Source: Rossellomorea marisflavi (GTDB lineage: Bacteria > Bacillota > Bacilli > Bacillales > Bacillaceae_B). Taken from it: a DNA stretch of 64,000 bases. Numbering within the stretch: the stretch's first letter is position 1; every line of letters begins with the position of its first letter. A program made the translations under genes and the position numbers. Of this stretch, positions 9,452 through 18,334 are shown in pieces. Location of the stretch: contig NZ_CP081870.1 in NCBI RefSeq assembly GCF_022170785.1, positions 2,406,001 to 2,470,000 on the forward strand, read 5' to 3'. Below the pieces are notes generated by a model, which did not search any database, had not been told where the DNA came from, and saw only the letters and a program-made list of their open reading frames with translations.

Positions 9452-9482
9452 GAAGAACAGGCCTATGCGGGACCTGTTCTTC
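9452..9482 (-). terminator. Terminator of the PAP2 phosphatase gene
   Basis: GAAGAACAGG and CCTGTTCTTC form a ten-base-pair stem; on the minus strand it is followed by TTTTCG. It lies 89 bases after the phosphatase stop codon. Confidence 0.65.
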
Positions 9483-9570
9483 AGGGGGGTATTCTCGTTT
9501 ATCAGAGGGGGAACTCTTTAAATGAGAATGATTTTCAATATCATCATTATATGTCACCTACGATAAGGTT

Positions 9571-10248
9571 TCAAGCTTTTTTTTCGTCTTTATTCCACCA
9601 TTTGTAGCGCTTCGCCAAATAGCTGTAGGCCAGTATGCTCAGGATGAGCCATGCCCCTCCGGCCGAATATCCTCCGACGATATCGCTTGGATAGTGGACG
9701 CCAAGATAGACCCTGCTCGTCCCGATCACCAGGATGAGACCGATTGCGATAACAATGGAGATCCATTTATAGAGATGACGGTCGAATGCCCGGTAAAGCA
9801 TGAATGCAATTGCTCCGTAAAAGATGAATGAGCCCATTGAATGGCCGCTCGGGAAACTGTACCCCCCCTGCTCAATCAACACGTGGAAATCGGGACGATC
9901 CCGCTTGAACAGGGATTTCAGGAGCGAGTTGAAGGCCCCTCCGATTCCCACCGTGATCGCCATGAAGGCAGCCAGCGGCACCTTCTTCAGGAAAAGAAGG
10001 ATCACGATGCTTATGATGGTACCCATCGCAATCCCCATCACCCCACCCAAAAAGGTTATGGACGTCATGATGGTCGTCAACTTGGGTGAAATGAATCCTT
10101 GTACAAAATCGATCACTGCCTTATCAAATGATTCGACTTCATTTTCCCTCAATTCATCGACGATGGAGATGAATCCCCATGTGAATAAGACGAGGAAGGC
10201 GACCCCAAGGATCAAGGCAGCCCACGTCTTTTTATCTCTTCCTTCCAT
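9571..10248 (-). CDS. PAP2-family membrane phosphatase
   Basis: A 225-residue membrane protein of the type-2 phosphatidic acid phosphatase family, which dephosphorylates lipid phosphates at the outer membrane face. The three catalytic blocks are all visible: KSLFKRDRP near residue 111, PSGH at 133, and SRVYLGVHYPSD near 178, with five or six hydrophobic helices between and around them. The substrate could be phosphatidylglycerophosphate, a phosphatidate or undecaprenyl diphosphate; the sequence alone does not decide. It ends 14 bases upstream of nothing but is preceded closely by ku, so it may share the ku transcript. Confidence 0.88.
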   Translation of the reverse strand: MEGRDKKTWAALILGVAFLVLFTWGFISIVDELRENEVESFDKAVIDFVQGFISPKLTTIMTSITFLGGVMGIAMGTIISIVILLFLKKVPLAAFMAITVGIGGAFNSLLKSLFKRDRPDFHVLIEQGGYSFPSGHSMGSFIFYGAIAFMLYRAFDRHLYKWISIVIAIGLILVIGTSRVYLGVHYPSDIVGGYSAGGAWLILSILAYSYLAKRYKWWNKDEKKA

Positions 10249-10262
10249 GTTTCTCCCTCACT

Positions 10263-11090
10263 TCATGCTTTCGCTTTCTTTTTTGTCGTCTTTTTCTTTG
10301 GTTGTGATGTTGGTTGAGGCTTTGACGTATCGATGGATGCCTGAAGGGCAGCCATGAGATCCGTTACATTGTCCCGAGGAGCTCTTTCAGCTGGAGTGAC
10401 GACTTCCTCACCTGTCTGCTTGCCTTCGATCAATGCCATTAAACGCTCCCGGTATTCATCTTTATAGTTCTGCGGGTTGAATTCCGCCGTCAACTGATCG
10501 ATGAGCAGTGTCGCCGTTTCCAATTCTTTTGACGTTATATCATCCTCAGCTGGTACATTCGGGACATCGGATGAAGCTCGGACCTCATCCGGATAATGAA
10601 TCGTTTCCATGACAAGGGTCTTATCATACACCCTGATGACACAGAGATGTTCCTTGGACCGCATGATGAATTTGGCAATGCCCACCTTTCCTGACTCGGA
10701 TAAGGCCTTTCGAAGGAGTGAATATGCTTTCTTCCCTCCGTCTTCCGGAGATACATAATACGTGCGGTCGTAAAAGATCGGATCGATCTCGTCCATCCGG
10801 ATGAAATCCTGGATCGACACGGCACGCTCTTCGTTCCCTTCTTTCAGGCCTCCCAGCTCCTCCTCCTCAAGTACAACAAATTTGCCTTTAGTCAGCTCGT
10901 AGCCTTTGACAATATCCCCCTTCCCAACCGACTTGTCACACACCGGACACACCTTCTCATATTTGATCGGTGTATGGCACTCCCTATGAAGAGAGCGGAG
11001 CTTGATGTCACGGTCTTCCGTTGCAGAATGAAGCTTGATGGGGATGTTCACGAGGCCGAAGCTGATCGATCCCTTCCAGATTGTATGCAT
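10263..11090 (-). CDS. ku: Non-homologous end-joining protein Ku
   Basis: Bacterial Ku binds DNA ends as a homodimer and recruits LigD. The 275-residue protein begins MHTIWKGSISFGLVNIPI, the hallmark of the family, and carries the Ku core with a zinc-ribbon-like CHTPIKYEKVCPVC segment near residue 38. The C-terminus is a lysine-rich tail (KKKTTKKKAKA), as in many bacterial Ku proteins, likely to bind DNA. It is divergent from ligD across a 149-base promoter region. In Bacillus subtilis this pair (ykoV-ykoU) is expressed in the forespore; a matching element is discussed below. Confidence 0.97.
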   Translation of the reverse strand: MHTIWKGSISFGLVNIPIKLHSATEDRDIKLRSLHRECHTPIKYEKVCPVCDKSVGKGDIVKGYELTKGKFVVLEEEELGGLKEGNEERAVSIQDFIRMDEIDPIFYDRTYYVSPEDGGKKAYSLLRKALSESGKVGIAKFIMRSKEHLCVIRVYDKTLVMETIHYPDEVRASSDVPNVPAEDDITSKELETATLLIDQLTAEFNPQNYKDEYRERLMALIEGKQTGEEVVTPAERAPRDNVTDLMAALQASIDTSKPQPTSQPKKKTTKKKAKA

Positions 11091-11188
11091 TTCAATACCC
11101 TCCTAAAGTCAAACTAATCCTATTTTCATTAGCTTTCTCCCCTTCCATTCGTTCATCCCCCTGAACTATTGGAAATGAGTAAACAGGG

Positions 11189-11195
11189 CATACTA
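11189..11195 (+). promoter_or_regulatory. Candidate SigG/SigF-type -10 element before ligD
   Basis: CATACTA is an exact match to the SigG -10 consensus known from Bacillus, 44 bases before the ligD start. The -35 position is poor (ACTATT or CTATTG at 18 or 17 bases), so the call is tentative. Confidence 0.35.
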
Positions 11196-11239
11196 CCGGG
11201 GACGTTCTAAACAAGCCAATCAAGGAAGGATGATAGCTG

Positions 11240-13066
11240 ATGAAGCCGATGCTGCCAACACTGACGACGGATCCACCCGAAGGCGATATATGGCTCTCCG
11301 AAGTGAAGTATGACGGGTTCAGGGGAATCCTCCAGATTGAAACACGAGAGAGGATGAAGCTCATAAGCCGGAATGGGACCAACCTGTTGCCACAATTCCC
11401 TGAAATCGAAAAGTACATCAATGAACTGATCGAGGAAGGTAAGCTCCCGGTTCCCCTCATGCTCGACGGGGAGATCGTCCTTCTCCGAACGTCCCTGTCG
11501 TCGGAATTCAAAGCCCTCCAGGTGCGGGGACGAATGAAGAATCAAAGGAACATACAGCGGGCACGTTCGATCAGACCTGCCGTTTTCCTGTGCTTCGACC
11601 TGCTTCGCTCCGGATCAAAAGAAACAAAGCATCTTCCCTACGAAAAGCGTAAGGAAATCCTTCTTGCGTTATTCTGTCGGGCAGGTCTTCCCACATCCCC
11701 TTCCCCCCACCATCGGGAACTCCTGCAAATGATTCCATGTACGCGCGATCACCACTTGCTTTTCAAAGAAGTGTACGATCAGGAGGGTGAGGGCCTTGTA
11801 TTCAAAAAGAAGTACGGAACCTGGGAAGAAGGAGTCCGAAGCACCAATTGGCTCAAGGTGAAAAACTGGAAAACCTGTTCTTGCTTCATCACAGGTTGGG
11901 AATCCCGCAACGATTATTTTCATGTGGGCGTTTATAGAGGGGACGAAATCATCTCCCTTGGAGCCTTCCACTTCGGTTTGAGCCCTGGGGAAAAGAGGTC
12001 CCTCAAACAGATTATCCAGGAGAATCACACCGGTAAAGACGGCACATTCTTTTCCATCTCGCCTTCCATCACCGTAGAACTTCATTATCTTGAACGATAC
12101 GATGATGGGCTACGCGAGCCGCATTTCAGTCGGTTCCTCTTTTCTGAAGCACCGGAAACCTGTTCCGAGGAGCGCTTCAGGGTCGATGAACTGAGTCTTC
12201 CAGGGAGCGTATCCGTCACCCACCCTGATAAACCGATTTTCGAAGGCATATCAAAGCTTGAATACCTGCATTATTTGCGAAAGGTATCAGGCGCCATCCT
12301 TCCATTTATACATGGACGAGCCCTCACCTGCATCCGTTATCCGCACGGCATCTTCGGGGAATCTTTTTACCAAAAGAACACGCCAGAACATGCCCCTGAT
12401 TTTGTGGAAACGGTCAGGGAGGATTCCATTGATTATACTCTATGCCATACGATTGATACGTTGATGTGGCTTGGTAATCAACTGGCCCTCGAGCTCCACG
12501 TTCCCTTTCAGCTCCAGGGAAGGGAGGATGTGTTCGAAGTCGCCTTCGATCTTGACCCGCCTGATCGCTCGGCATTCCCCCTTGCCGTCAAGGCTGCCCT
12601 GATCTTGAAAGATATTCTTGATCGCCTCCACTTGCGGAGCTTCGTCAAAACTTCAGGGAATAAAGGGCTCCAGCTCCATATTCCCATCCCAAGGGGATAT
12701 ACATGGGATGATACCCGGCTCTTCACCGAATTCATAGCCCGCTACCTCGTTTCAACCCACCCTGAAGAGTTCACGGTGGAACGATTGAAAAAAGAACGAA
12801 AAGGACGACTTTATATCGACTATGTCCAACATGGACCAGGCAAGACACTTGTAGCCCCCTACTCGGTCAGGGGTAATAATGAAGGTCTCGTTTCAACCCC
12901 GCTCCTTTGGGAGGAAGTAGATCTTGACCTTGACCCTTCCCGTTTCACGATGGAAGCCGTCGTGAATCGCTTCAGGGAGATCGGCTGTCCGTTTTTCGAC
13001 TACTACAAGGCAGGGGAACAACAACCTTTCAAAGAAGTGATGACTTTTTTACAATCAAATGGATGA
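11240..13066 (+). CDS. ligD: Bifunctional DNA ligase D (ligase plus polymerase domain)
   Basis: LigD seals double-strand breaks brought together by Ku. The 608-residue protein has an N-terminal ATP-dependent ligase domain, with the adenylated lysine in EVKYDGFRG (Lys23), LDGEIVLL near residue 76 and the motif-V lysines WLKVKNW; the C-terminal third is a primase-like polymerase domain with the metal-binding pair in FDLDPPD and the downstream HIPIPRG. The order ligase-polymerase without a nuclease domain is that of Bacillus subtilis YkoU. The ATG at 11240 lies ten bases after GGAAGG. Divergent from ku. Confidence 0.96.
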   Translation: MKPMLPTLTTDPPEGDIWLSEVKYDGFRGILQIETRERMKLISRNGTNLLPQFPEIEKYINELIEEGKLPVPLMLDGEIVLLRTSLSSEFKALQVRGRMKNQRNIQRARSIRPAVFLCFDLLRSGSKETKHLPYEKRKEILLALFCRAGLPTSPSPHHRELLQMIPCTRDHHLLFKEVYDQEGEGLVFKKKYGTWEEGVRSTNWLKVKNWKTCSCFITGWESRNDYFHVGVYRGDEIISLGAFHFGLSPGEKRSLKQIIQENHTGKDGTFFSISPSITVELHYLERYDDGLREPHFSRFLFSEAPETCSEERFRVDELSLPGSVSVTHPDKPIFEGISKLEYLHYLRKVSGAILPFIHGRALTCIRYPHGIFGESFYQKNTPEHAPDFVETVREDSIDYTLCHTIDTLMWLGNQLALELHVPFQLQGREDVFEVAFDLDPPDRSAFPLAVKAALILKDILDRLHLRSFVKTSGNKGLQLHIPIPRGYTWDDTRLFTEFIARYLVSTHPEEFTVERLKKERKGRLYIDYVQHGPGKTLVAPYSVRGNNEGLVSTPLLWEEVDLDLDPSRFTMEAVVNRFREIGCPFFDYYKAGEQQPFKEVMTFLQSNG

Positions 13067-13068
13067 TC

Positions 13069-13115
13069 CAAAAAAACCGGCAGCCGCTCATGTTTCGAAC
13101 GGATGCCGGCTTTTA
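13069..13115. terminator. Bidirectional terminator between ligD and dapF
   Basis: CCGGCA / TGCCGG plus an inner CCG/CGG pair form the stem at 13077-13109, flanked by A7 on the left and TTTT on the right, so it can serve both converging genes. Confidence 0.8.
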
Positions 13116-13120
13116 TCTGT

Positions 13121-14110
13121 TTACAGGAAAAACTTTTCTTTCACAAGTGACGCCGCATGCTCCTCCAACTGACGATACGCAACATGCTCATCAAGCTCCT
13201 TCTTCGCTTCCCAATCATAGCGATCCGGGAACGCAGGATCCCACTGTATGGTCGCTTCGTACATGAATGTAGCATTTCCGATCAGCTCCATGAAATACGA
13301 GCCATCGGTGCGTTCATTGACGACAACCCTTACTTTTCCACCGGGATTATAAACGTCCACCGCAACTCCTTTCTCGTTATATCCGAGAAGGCATGTAACG
13401 AGGGTGGAAGCCGACATCGCCGTGCCGCATGCATTGGTGAATCCAACGCCCCGCTCATAGGTTCTGACAAAGATTGCCCCCTTATCCATGATGGTCACAT
13501 AGCTCACATTCACTCCATCCGGGCAGATCGGATTCGATCCGTTTAGATATTCCGATATGTCCTTTTGTTCATCTCCTGAGAGCACATCCCGGTCGACCAC
13601 GGCAATCAAATGGGGGTTTGGGACGGCCAGTGCAGTAAAAGCTCTTTCAGTCCGAAGACCTTCCACTTTCTCGTCAATCAGCTTCTCCCCGTGCCCATTC
13701 ATCGGAAGGGACGATAAATCAAAAAGGACCGGGGAAATCTCGACATTGTACGTAGGGATCCCATCATAAAGGTCTTCCTCTTTGGATACGTGGAGATCTG
13801 CTTTTAACGTTTCCACCATGATGTCGTCCTTCCCGATCTTTTCACACACATAACGTCCGACACAGCGCAGGCCATTGCCACACATCGATGCTTCAGATCC
13901 ATCGGAATTGAAGACTCTCATCATGGCATCACATCTGTCGCTTTCAAGGACAAATAAGATCCCATCCGCTCCCGGGCCTGTTTCCCGGTTGCAGAGGGTG
14001 AGGGTCAACGCCTTTCGATCCTCATCGGTAAAATCGTAAGCCTTTCCGACTTCATCCAACAATAGAAAATCATTTCCGGATCCATGGCACTTCGTTACGT
14101 CAATTTTCAC
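13121..14110 (-). CDS. dapF: Diaminopimelate epimerase, C-terminally extended
   Basis: DapF interconverts LL- and meso-diaminopimelate for lysine and peptidoglycan. Both active-site cysteines are present: ASMCGNG (Cys77) and TNACGTA (Cys228), with the nearby GVGFTNACG block. At 329 residues the protein is about 45 residues longer than typical DapF; the extra part is a charged C-terminal tail starting near TIQWDPAFPDRY. The start is GTG at 14110 behind GGCGGAAAAGA. It stands alone, convergent with ligD. Confidence 0.93.
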   Translation of the reverse strand: MKIDVTKCHGSGNDFLLLDEVGKAYDFTDEDRKALTLTLCNRETGPGADGILFVLESDRCDAMMRVFNSDGSEASMCGNGLRCVGRYVCEKIGKDDIMVETLKADLHVSKEEDLYDGIPTYNVEISPVLFDLSSLPMNGHGEKLIDEKVEGLRTERAFTALAVPNPHLIAVVDRDVLSGDEQKDISEYLNGSNPICPDGVNVSYVTIMDKGAIFVRTYERGVGFTNACGTAMSASTLVTCLLGYNEKGVAVDVYNPGGKVRVVVNERTDGSYFMELIGNATFMYEATIQWDPAFPDRYDWEAKKELDEHVAYRQLEEHAASLVKEKFFL

Positions 14111-14221
14111 TCTTTTCCGCCTCCAGTTGTGCTATCCATAAAATCATAATAGTACTAGATTGCCATAAACGTGCCCGATGTGCAATCATAGATAAAAGCC
14201 GATCTGATAGGAGGAATGGGC

Positions 14222-14518
14222 ATGAAGGAGGAGTACAGCTTCCGCTTTCAGGTGCAAAAAGTGGACGAGGCGCTTGATGGGAACGAATCCAGGCACGTCC
14301 ATGTGTTGGCAAAGGTATTCAATCAAGAAAAAGAGCTGGTCCATGAAGGCCGGTACCGTGTGAAGTTCAACGACATCGGAGTTTTCCCTTTCCCTGCCGA
14401 TATCGCCGGCCAGGTTCAGACAAAATCCCTCCAAAGACTCCTCATGGTAGAGCTGAAACGGTATATCAAACCTCAAAGAAGATTCCTGACTCCTGGAGAG
14501 TATAAACCGGTTTGGTAA
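14222..14518 (+). CDS. Small conserved-looking protein of unknown function
   Basis: A 98-residue soluble protein starting MKEEYSFRFQVQKVDE, preceded by GGAGGA and six bases. I do not recognise a family. It is predicted mainly beta (alternating hydrophobic residues in FRFQVQ, HVHVLAKV, GRYRVKF) with a basic C-terminal helix. An in-frame ATG at 14216 overlaps the ribosome site and is unlikely. It stands alone between divergent dapF and a perfect terminator. Confidence 0.75.
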   Translation: MKEEYSFRFQVQKVDEALDGNESRHVHVLAKVFNQEKELVHEGRYRVKFNDIGVFPFPADIAGQVQTKSLQRLLMVELKRYIKPQRRFLTPGEYKPVW

Positions 14519-14542
14519 CTGGTTAGCCTGTTCAAAAAAAAA

Positions 14543-14577
14543 CAAGCACGTGCGATAGACGCACGTGCTTGTTTTTT
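14543..14577. terminator. Bidirectional terminator
   Basis: CAAGCACGTGCG and CGCACGTGCTTG form a perfect 12-base-pair stem with a five-base loop, A9 on the left and T6 on the right. It serves the small gene on plus and the purine permease on minus. Confidence 0.92.
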
Positions 14578-14578
14578 C

Positions 14579-15868
14579 CTAATGAATTGCATGGACGATG
14601 AAATTCAGGAGGAACAATACCGCAATGATATATAGCGTCAAAGACACTTCCTTTGCCTTACCCGTTGCCACCTTCAGGATCGGATAAAGAACGAATCCGA
14701 ATGCAATCCCGTCAGCAATGCTGTAGGTGAATGGGATCATGACGATGATGAAGATCGCAGGAAGGGCTTCCGTCAGATCGCCCAGGTCCATATGTCGGAT
14801 ATTCTGGATCATCACGCCTCCGATCACGATGAGGATCGGCGCTATCGCATGATCGGGAATCCACTTCAGGTAAGGAATGAACAAAACCGAAGCAAGGAAC
14901 AGGACGCCAGTGGTGAATGAGGTCATCCCCGTGCGCCCTCCGGCGGTCATGGCAGCAGCGCTTTCCACCGTAGAAACGGTGGGGCTTGTGCCGAAGATAC
15001 CGGACGTCAACGCTGAGAATGCATTGGCCTGAAACGCTCTAGGATACTTATGCTCCTGCCCGATCATGGCCGTATGTCCGCTGACAAGCCCAATATTCTC
15101 GAATACGAGGACCATCGTCATGGAAAACACGGCAATCCAAAACGGGATATCCACGATCGCTTTGAACGAAATCTGTCCGAAGACATCACCATACTCACTC
15201 CAATGGAATGTAGAGGATGCCGTAGACGGCTCTATTCCCAGCACCAGTCCAAGGATGGTTCCGAAAGCGATGCTCCAAAGGAATTGACCCTTCACATTCC
15301 GGATGAAAAGGAACAGCGTGAGAAGTAATGTGAGGATGGTTGCAATAACCTTCCAATCACTGAAGTCCCCGATCGTGATGATCGAGCTCTCACCCCTCTG
15401 GATGATCCCGCCCTTTTCAAGGCCGATGAACATAAGGAACATTCCGAGGCCGACCGTAATGGCCTCTTTCAGCACCTGGGGTATGGCCCGCGACAGTACG
15501 CCCGAAAGACGCGTAAACGCAATGACCATGAAAAGGATCCCTGATATCAGGACCACACCGAGTGCTTCCTGCCAGCTGAGGCCAGAGGATTTCACAAGCG
15601 TGAACGTAAACATCGCATTGATTCCCATGCCTGGTACAAGAAGGATAGGAGCATTCGCCCAGAACGCCATGACGAGACAACCGACGAATGACGCCAGGAT
15701 CGTCGCCAATACGGCTCCTTCAAATGGTATACCAGCTTCAGAAAGAATCAGGGCGTTAACGGCGATGATGTACACGATGGTGAAATAGCCAACCGACCCT
15801 GCAAGCATTTCCTGTTTCAGCGAAGTGCCATGCGCTTTAAACTTAAACACATGTTCAAATGCTTTCAT
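14579..15868 (-). CDS. AzgA-type NCS2 purine permease (hypoxanthine/guanine/adenine)
   Basis: A 429-residue membrane protein with 12 to 14 hydrophobic segments, of the AzgA branch of nucleobase:cation symporters (PbuG/PbuO type). Family marks are LLVPGMGINAMFTFTL near residue 76, VFENIGLVSGHTAM and the conserved SPTVSTVESAAAMTAGGRTG loop. It should import a purine base by proton or sodium symport; which base cannot be told. The ATG at 15868 follows AGGAAG. No purine riboswitch is present in its leader, unlike pbuG of Bacillus subtilis. Confidence 0.88.
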   Translation of the reverse strand: MKAFEHVFKFKAHGTSLKQEMLAGSVGYFTIVYIIAVNALILSEAGIPFEGAVLATILASFVGCLVMAFWANAPILLVPGMGINAMFTFTLVKSSGLSWQEALGVVLISGILFMVIAFTRLSGVLSRAIPQVLKEAITVGLGMFLMFIGLEKGGIIQRGESSIITIGDFSDWKVIATILTLLLTLFLFIRNVKGQFLWSIAFGTILGLVLGIEPSTASSTFHWSEYGDVFGQISFKAIVDIPFWIAVFSMTMVLVFENIGLVSGHTAMIGQEHKYPRAFQANAFSALTSGIFGTSPTVSTVESAAAMTAGGRTGMTSFTTGVLFLASVLFIPYLKWIPDHAIAPILIVIGGVMIQNIRHMDLGDLTEALPAIFIIVMIPFTYSIADGIAFGFVLYPILKVATGKAKEVSLTLYIIAVLFLLNFIVHAIH

Positions 15869-15939
15869 ACAATCTTCCTATAAAACTGCCCTCTCCCTAC
15901 CCGCGTCACCCGGAATACTCCGGGGAGCCACAAGACTTA

Positions 15940-15968
15940 ATTTTAGCAGATAAAGAGTGCCTTGCCAA
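15940..15968 (-). promoter_or_regulatory. SigA-type promoter of the purine permease gene
   Basis: TTGGCA at 15968-15963 and TAAAAT at 15945-15940 with a 17-base spacer, directly behind ribH. The leader that follows contains the hairpin CCGGAGTATTCCGG. Confidence 0.65.
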
Positions 15969-15971
15969 TAG

Positions 15972-16445
15972 TCATCCTTGTTCGATGGAACGGATCAGGT
16001 TCGCCATTTCGATTGCTGAAACAGCCGCTTCCCAGCCTTTATTCCCTGCTTTCGTTCCAGCACGCTCGATGGCCTGCTCGATCGTATCGGTTGTCAATAC
16101 TCCGAAGATAACAGGGATTTCCTCCTGCATCCCGAGATTTGCAACGCCTTTCGCCACTTCCCCGCTCACATATTCGAAGTGCGGTGTCGCACCACGGATA
16201 ACCGTACCAAGGGTGATGACGGCATCATAGTTTCCTGTACGGGCAAGTTTCTTTGCGATCATTGGAATTTCAAATGCTCCCGGCACCCATGTGACTGAAA
16301 CGTCCGCCTCTTCGACACCATGGCGTTTGAGCGCATCCTCTGCACCCCCCAGGAGTTTGGATGTGATGAATTCGTTGAAACGCGAAACGACGATGGCTAC
16401 TTTCAGGCCTGTACCTACAAGATTTCCTTCAAAAGTTTTTGTCAT
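15972..16445 (-). CDS. ribH: 6,7-dimethyl-8-ribityllumazine synthase
   Basis: RibH joins the ribitylamino-pyrimidine with dihydroxybutanone phosphate to form lumazine, forming icosahedral capsids around riboflavin synthase in bacilli. The 157-residue protein shows [22 protein letters not shown] (substrate phosphate region), [14 protein letters not shown] with the catalytic His, and the NKGWEAA end. Start ATG 16445 behind GGAGG; five further codons upstream are not needed. Last gene of the rib operon. Confidence 0.97.
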   Translation of the reverse strand: MTKTFEGNLVGTGLKVAIVVSRFNEFITSKLLGGAEDALKRHGVEEADVSVTWVPGAFEIPMIAKKLARTGNYDAVITLGTVIRGATPHFEYVSGEVAKGVANLGMQEEIPVIFGVLTTDTIEQAIERAGTKAGNKGWEAAVSAIEMANLIRSIEQG

Positions 16446-16468
16446 GATGTTTACCTCCATTGGTATGA

Positions 16469-17662
16469 TTAGAATTTTAATAAGTGCCCTAGCTTAGCTT
16501 GTTTTGTTTTTAGATATTTTTCATTCGCTTCCTTGAAGGGGAGCTGAATCGCAACCCGCTCGGAAATGGTGAGACCATAGCCTTTGATCCCCGCGATTTT
16601 CCTGGGATTATTGGTCAGCAATTTCATTTTCTTCACCCCGAGATCCCTCAGGATCTGGGCACCGATTCCATATTCCCTCAGATCGGCATCGAAGCCGAGC
16701 TTATGATTCGCTTCCACGGTGTCATAGCCTTCTTCCTGCAGCTTATAGGCTTTCAGCTTATTGATCAGTCCGATTCCGCGTCCTTCCTGTCTCATGTACA
16801 ACAGGATCCCTTTCCCTTCATGTTCTATTTGGGTCAGTGCCGTTGCCAGCTGGGGACCACAGTCACAGCGGTTGGACCCGAATACATCTCCTGTGAGGCA
16901 TTCCGAGTGAACCCTGACAAGGATTTCCTCTTCTTCGGTCCATTCCCCTTTTATGAGGGCGACATGCTCTTTACCCGTGAGGACTTCTGTATACCCGATC
17001 GCCTTGAAATCACCGAAATCAGTCGGCAGATTGATTTCCACCTCACGATTGATCAGCTTGTCCTCTTTCCTTCGGAACCGGATGAGCTCTTCGATCGTGA
17101 TGAAGGAAAGTCCCCACTTTTCAGCCAGGATCTTCAGGTCGGGAACCCTTGCCATACTGCCATCCTCGTTCATGATTTCACAGATCACCCCTGCGGGTGT
17201 CGAGCCTGCCAAGCGGGCGAGATCGACGGCTGCTTCCGTATGTCCCGCCCTCTTCAACACGCCACCTGGTTTTGATACAAGTGGGAACACATGCCCCGGG
17301 CGCTTAAAATCATCCGGTTTCGAGAGAGGATTCACTAATTCCTTGATGGTGTGGGCGCGTTCGAATGCGCTGATCCCAGTCTTGGCGGAAGCATGATCCA
17401 CGCTGATCGTAAACGCTGTCCCGTGGTGATCTGTATTGGTTGACGTCATCTGATTCAAATGGAGTCGACCGGCAATCTCCTCATCTACGGGCGTGCAGAT
17501 CAACCCCCGCCCTTCCCTGGCCATGAAATTAATGACCTCCGGCGTGACACCTTCAGCAAGGGCGATGAAATCCCCTTCATTTTCCCGATTCTCATCATCG
17601 ATGACGATGACGGGTTTACCTTCGCGGAGATCGCGGATGGCTTCTTCGATTGTGTTGAACAT
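16469..17662 (-). CDS. ribBA: Bifunctional DHBP synthase / GTP cyclohydrolase II
   Basis: The N-terminal half makes 3,4-dihydroxybutanone 4-phosphate from ribulose 5-phosphate ([10 protein letters not shown] and GHVFPL motifs), the C-terminal half opens GTP (zinc ligands in [11 protein letters not shown] and the arginine of RQEGRGIGL). With 397 residues it is the usual Bacillus RibBA. The ATG at 17662 follows GGGAGGG by six bases; the frame continues upstream into ribE but without a ribosome site. Third gene of the FMN-riboswitch operon. Confidence 0.97.
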   Translation of the reverse strand: MFNTIEEAIRDLREGKPVIVIDDENRENEGDFIALAEGVTPEVINFMAREGRGLICTPVDEEIAGRLHLNQMTSTNTDHHGTAFTISVDHASAKTGISAFERAHTIKELVNPLSKPDDFKRPGHVFPLVSKPGGVLKRAGHTEAAVDLARLAGSTPAGVICEIMNEDGSMARVPDLKILAEKWGLSFITIEELIRFRRKEDKLINREVEINLPTDFGDFKAIGYTEVLTGKEHVALIKGEWTEEEEILVRVHSECLTGDVFGSNRCDCGPQLATALTQIEHEGKGILLYMRQEGRGIGLINKLKAYKLQEEGYDTVEANHKLGFDADLREYGIGAQILRDLGVKKMKLLTNNPRKIAGIKGYGLTISERVAIQLPFKEANEKYLKTKQAKLGHLLKF

Positions 17663-17678
17663 CCTATTCCCTCCCTGG

Positions 17679-18332
17679 TTAGTCAGCGAAGCCATGATCC
17701 GATAGGAAGTCATAGCTCAAGCTTTTCTTAGCTGTTGTTTCAGTTTTCTTTGTGAAGAACCGGTGAATATACTTGGCCATCATGTCACATTCGATGTTGA
17801 CCTCGTCACCGATCTTCTTGGATCCGAGGACCGTATCTTCCTTCGTTTGCGGAATAAGCGAGACCGTGATGGAATCGTCTGTGATGCCGAATACGGTCAG
17901 AGACGTACCGTCGATGGCGACTGATCCCTTCTGGACAAAAAACACAGAAAGTTCAGAAGGAATGTTGATGGTGACGTAGAGTGCATTCTCCAATTCCTGG
18001 AGACTTTTGATCGTACCCACTGCGTCCACGTGTCCGTTGACGAAATGGCCGTCGAACCTGCCTCCTGCCGCCATGGCGCGCTCAAGATTGACCTTTGTTC
18101 CCGTTTTAAGATTTCTGAGGGACGTCCCTTTGAAGGTCTCCGGCATCACATCTGCAGTAAACTCATCCTTTGAAAATGTGGTGACCGTCAGGCATACTCC
18201 GTTCACCGATATACTATCTCCGATTGCCACATCACGCAGGACCTTTCCTGCAGCAAGCTTCAGCTCCATGGAAGAGGCGGATGAGCGGACTCCTTTGACA
18301 CTGCCTATTTCTTCAATGATTCCTGTGAACAT
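17679..18332 (-). CDS. ribE: Riboflavin synthase alpha chain
   Basis: This enzyme dismutates two lumazines into riboflavin and the pyrimidine precursor. The 217-residue protein contains the two similar lumazine-binding barrels, each with an NGVCLTV / DGTSLTV element (near residues 45 and 143), beginning [10 protein letters not shown]. The ATG at 18332 stands seven bases after AGGAAG; a TTG two codons earlier is too close to it. It follows ribD with two bases between stop and start. Confidence 0.96.
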   Translation of the reverse strand: MFTGIIEEIGSVKGVRSSASSMELKLAAGKVLRDVAIGDSISVNGVCLTVTTFSKDEFTADVMPETFKGTSLRNLKTGTKVNLERAMAAGGRFDGHFVNGHVDAVGTIKSLQELENALYVTINIPSELSVFFVQKGSVAIDGTSLTVFGITDDSITVSLIPQTKEDTVLGSKKIGDEVNIECDMMAKYIHRFFTKKTETTAKKSLSYDFLSDHGFAD

Positions 18333-18334
18333 GC

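Noticed and set aside
15869..15945. Purine riboswitch in front of the NCS2 permease
   Set aside because: The conserved core and the flanking TATA/ACC elements of that riboswitch are absent.
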